Shown here piece after piece: positions 6,393 to 7,264 of a stretch of 7,264 nucleotides of DNA (position 1 is its first letter; each line of letters starts with the position of its first letter). The stretch covers positions 1 through 7,264 of the forward strand of contig CALAYC010000062.1 in assembly GCA_937894935.1 (NCBI GenBank), read 5' to 3'. This DNA comes from an uncultured Verrucomicrobiota bacterium. GTDB taxonomy: Bacteria > Verrucomicrobiota > Verrucomicrobiia > Limisphaerales > JADLHS01. The notes under the pieces were generated by a model. That model ran no database searches, was not told the DNA's origin, and saw only the letters and a list, made by a program, of their open reading frames with translations. The translations under genes and the position numbers were made by a program.

Positions 6393-6486
6393 GGTTGCAG
6401 ATTGAATGGTGAAGGGTGCAAGTTCAAGCCTCCGCTACCGCCGCGGCCGAAACGCGAGCAGTAATCAGTAACCTGCAACCGGTGGG
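6393..6486. other. Spacer upstream of gcvT with an inverted repeat
   Basis: The 94-nt gap contains a perfect 8-bp inverted repeat, GGTTGCAG at 6393-6400 and CTGCAACC at 6473-6480, directly abutting the gcvT start on one side and lying near the stop of the reductase gene on the other. The centre is GC-rich (CCGCCGCGGCCG around 6439-6450). It may be another repeat-derived spacer or an mRNA hairpin enclosing the leader. I saw no match to the glycine riboswitch core, which would have been expected for a regulated gcv gene. Confidence 0.45.
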
Positions 6487-7203
6487 TCAGCCCCACTTCT
6501 CCGTTTTCATTTGCGCTTTCGGCACGCCGAGTTGATTCAACACCAGCTCTTCGGTCGCCTCCACCAGCGCGTTCGGACCGCACGCGTAGAATACTGTATT
6601 CGGCAAATCATGCACGTGTTCGCGCACCCAGTTCGAATCAATCCGTCCGCGTCGCCCCGGCCAATTGTCATCCGGATGCAATCGCGTGCAGGTCACGTAA
6701 AAATTGAAATTCGGATTCTGCAACGTCAGCTCGTGAAATTCCTGTTTGAAGATGATGTCATTGGTCGTACGCACGCTGTAGAGCACGGTGATTTTCGTCT
6801 CCAACTTGCGCAACGTTGCTTCGCGCACGAAACCGCGAAACGGCGTCACACCCGATCCGCCCGCGATGCAAATCAGATGTTTATTCGGTTCATAAACAGG
6901 CAGAAATTTCCCTGCCGGCGGCAGCACGAACAATCTATCGCCCGGCTTCGCCCAATCCACGATGCGCGTTCCCATTTTGCCGTCGCGTTTCACCGTGACT
7001 TCGTACGCGCCGCGATCCAGCGCACAGGACGACAGCGAATACGCGCGTTTGTAATTCGGCGTATCGGGCCAATACACCGTGATGAACTGGCCGGTGAGGA
7101 ATTCGGGATTATGACCGTCCGGCCATTTCAGTCGAATGGTCTTCGTGTCCGGCAACTCCATCGTCACCGTTTCAATCGTCATTTCAATCGGTTCGCGTGC
7201 CAT
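6487..7203 (-). CDS. FAD/NAD(P)H-binding oxidoreductase, ferredoxin-NADP reductase family
   Basis: The 238-residue product has the two-domain layout of ferredoxin-NADP reductase-like flavoproteins. The N-terminal beta-barrel carries the FAD motif RAYSLSS at 53-59 and KMGTRIVDWAKPGDRL at 76-91 with PPAGKF at 95-100. The NAD(P)-binding domain shows CIAGGSGVTPFRGFVREA at 112-129 and FYACGPNALVEA at 205-216. These enzymes move electrons between NAD(P)H and a ferredoxin, flavin or partner oxygenase. There is no [2Fe-2S] ferredoxin domain (no CxxxxCxxC cluster), so an external acceptor or donor is needed. The natural partner is not evident from the window: gcvT downstream does not need a flavin reductase. 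The ATG at 7203 is the first in frame and lies just before the conserved barrel, with no strong SD. Substrate and cofactor preference cannot be told by eye. Confidence 0.9.
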   Translation of the reverse strand: MAREPIEMTIETVTMELPDTKTIRLKWPDGHNPEFLTGQFITVYWPDTPNYKRAYSLSSCALDRGAYEVTVKRDGKMGTRIVDWAKPGDRLFVLPPAGKFLPVYEPNKHLICIAGGSGVTPFRGFVREATLRKLETKITVLYSVRTTNDIIFKQEFHELTLQNPNFNFYVTCTRLHPDDNWPGRRGRIDSNWVREHVHDLPNTVFYACGPNALVEATEELVLNQLGVPKAQMKTEKWG

Positions 7204-7223
7204 AAGCTCGGGAAATCGCGGTC

Positions 7224-7251
7224 AGCATAGATTGGAAGAGAACCCTGTAAA
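7224..7251 (-). promoter_or_regulatory. Possible sigma70-type promoter upstream of the oxidoreductase gene
   Basis: Read on the - strand, TTTACA (7246-7251) and TATGCT (7224-7229) are separated by 16 nt and lie about 20 nt upstream of the ATG. They match the -35 and -10 consensus at 5 and 4 of 6 positions. Such matches arise by chance, and promoter preferences in this lineage are not known to me. If real, it could serve the oxidoreductase, gcvT and possibly the genes after it. Confidence 0.3.
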
Positions 7252-7264
7252 GCGGCGAATCAAC

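Noticed and set aside
6393..6486. Glycine riboswitch upstream of gcvT
   Set aside because: The 94-nt spacer is short and I could not find the conserved glycine aptamer core; a covariance-model search would settle it.
6511..7230. Long open frame on the + strand opposite the oxidoreductase gene
   Set aside because: Arg/His-rich low-information product mirroring a clear flavoprotein on the other strand.
1..7264. CRISPR array, tRNA or rRNA genes
   Set aside because: No regularly spaced direct repeats, cloverleaf-like segments or rRNA-like stretches were seen on either strand.

Overview
The window looks like a chromosomal segment of a Gram-negative bacterium with moderately high GC, most plausibly a verrucomicrobial or similar PVC-type genome. 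This rests on three things: a LamG-type receptor protein with a membrane anchor and a cytoplasmic coiled coil, palindromic spacer repeats inside and between genes, and several genes with weak or no Shine-Dalgarno sequence. The lineage is an inference from style, not from a marker gene.

Left part (1-2018, + strand): the C-terminal 356 residues of a large, mostly helical protein run in from the left edge. Its stop overlaps the GTG start of a nucleotidyltransferase of the RlaP/YcgL-like DNA polymerase beta superfamily, so the two are almost certainly translationally coupled. The nucleotidyltransferase gene carries two unrelated palindromic repeat elements inserted in frame (about 1289-1366 and 1533-1590), neither of which breaks the reading frame. 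This is the most unusual part of the window.

Middle left (2126-3236, + strand): two molybdenum cofactor genes follow, moaC (cyclic pyranopterin monophosphate synthase) and a mogA-like molybdopterin adenylyltransferase. They catalyse an early and a late step of the same pathway. The spacer between them is a third palindromic repeat type (about 2600-2738).

Right part (7203-3238, all - strand): in transcription order there is a ferredoxin/flavin-reductase-type FAD/NAD(P)H oxidoreductase, gcvT (the aminomethyltransferase or T-protein of the glycine cleavage system), a signal-anchored LamG protein with one transmembrane segment and a cytoplasmic coiled coil, and a small lipoprotein. Gaps are 59-94 nt, so they could form one transcription unit, but the functions are heterogeneous. 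The lipoprotein gene meets the mogA-like gene tail to tail with a single base between the stop codons.

No RNA genes, CRISPR arrays, insertion-sequence transposases or phage genes were seen. No gap between genes exceeds 160 nt. Most functional calls rest on motifs recognised by eye; the exceptions are the left-edge protein, the LamG protein's role and the lipoprotein, whose functions are unknown.
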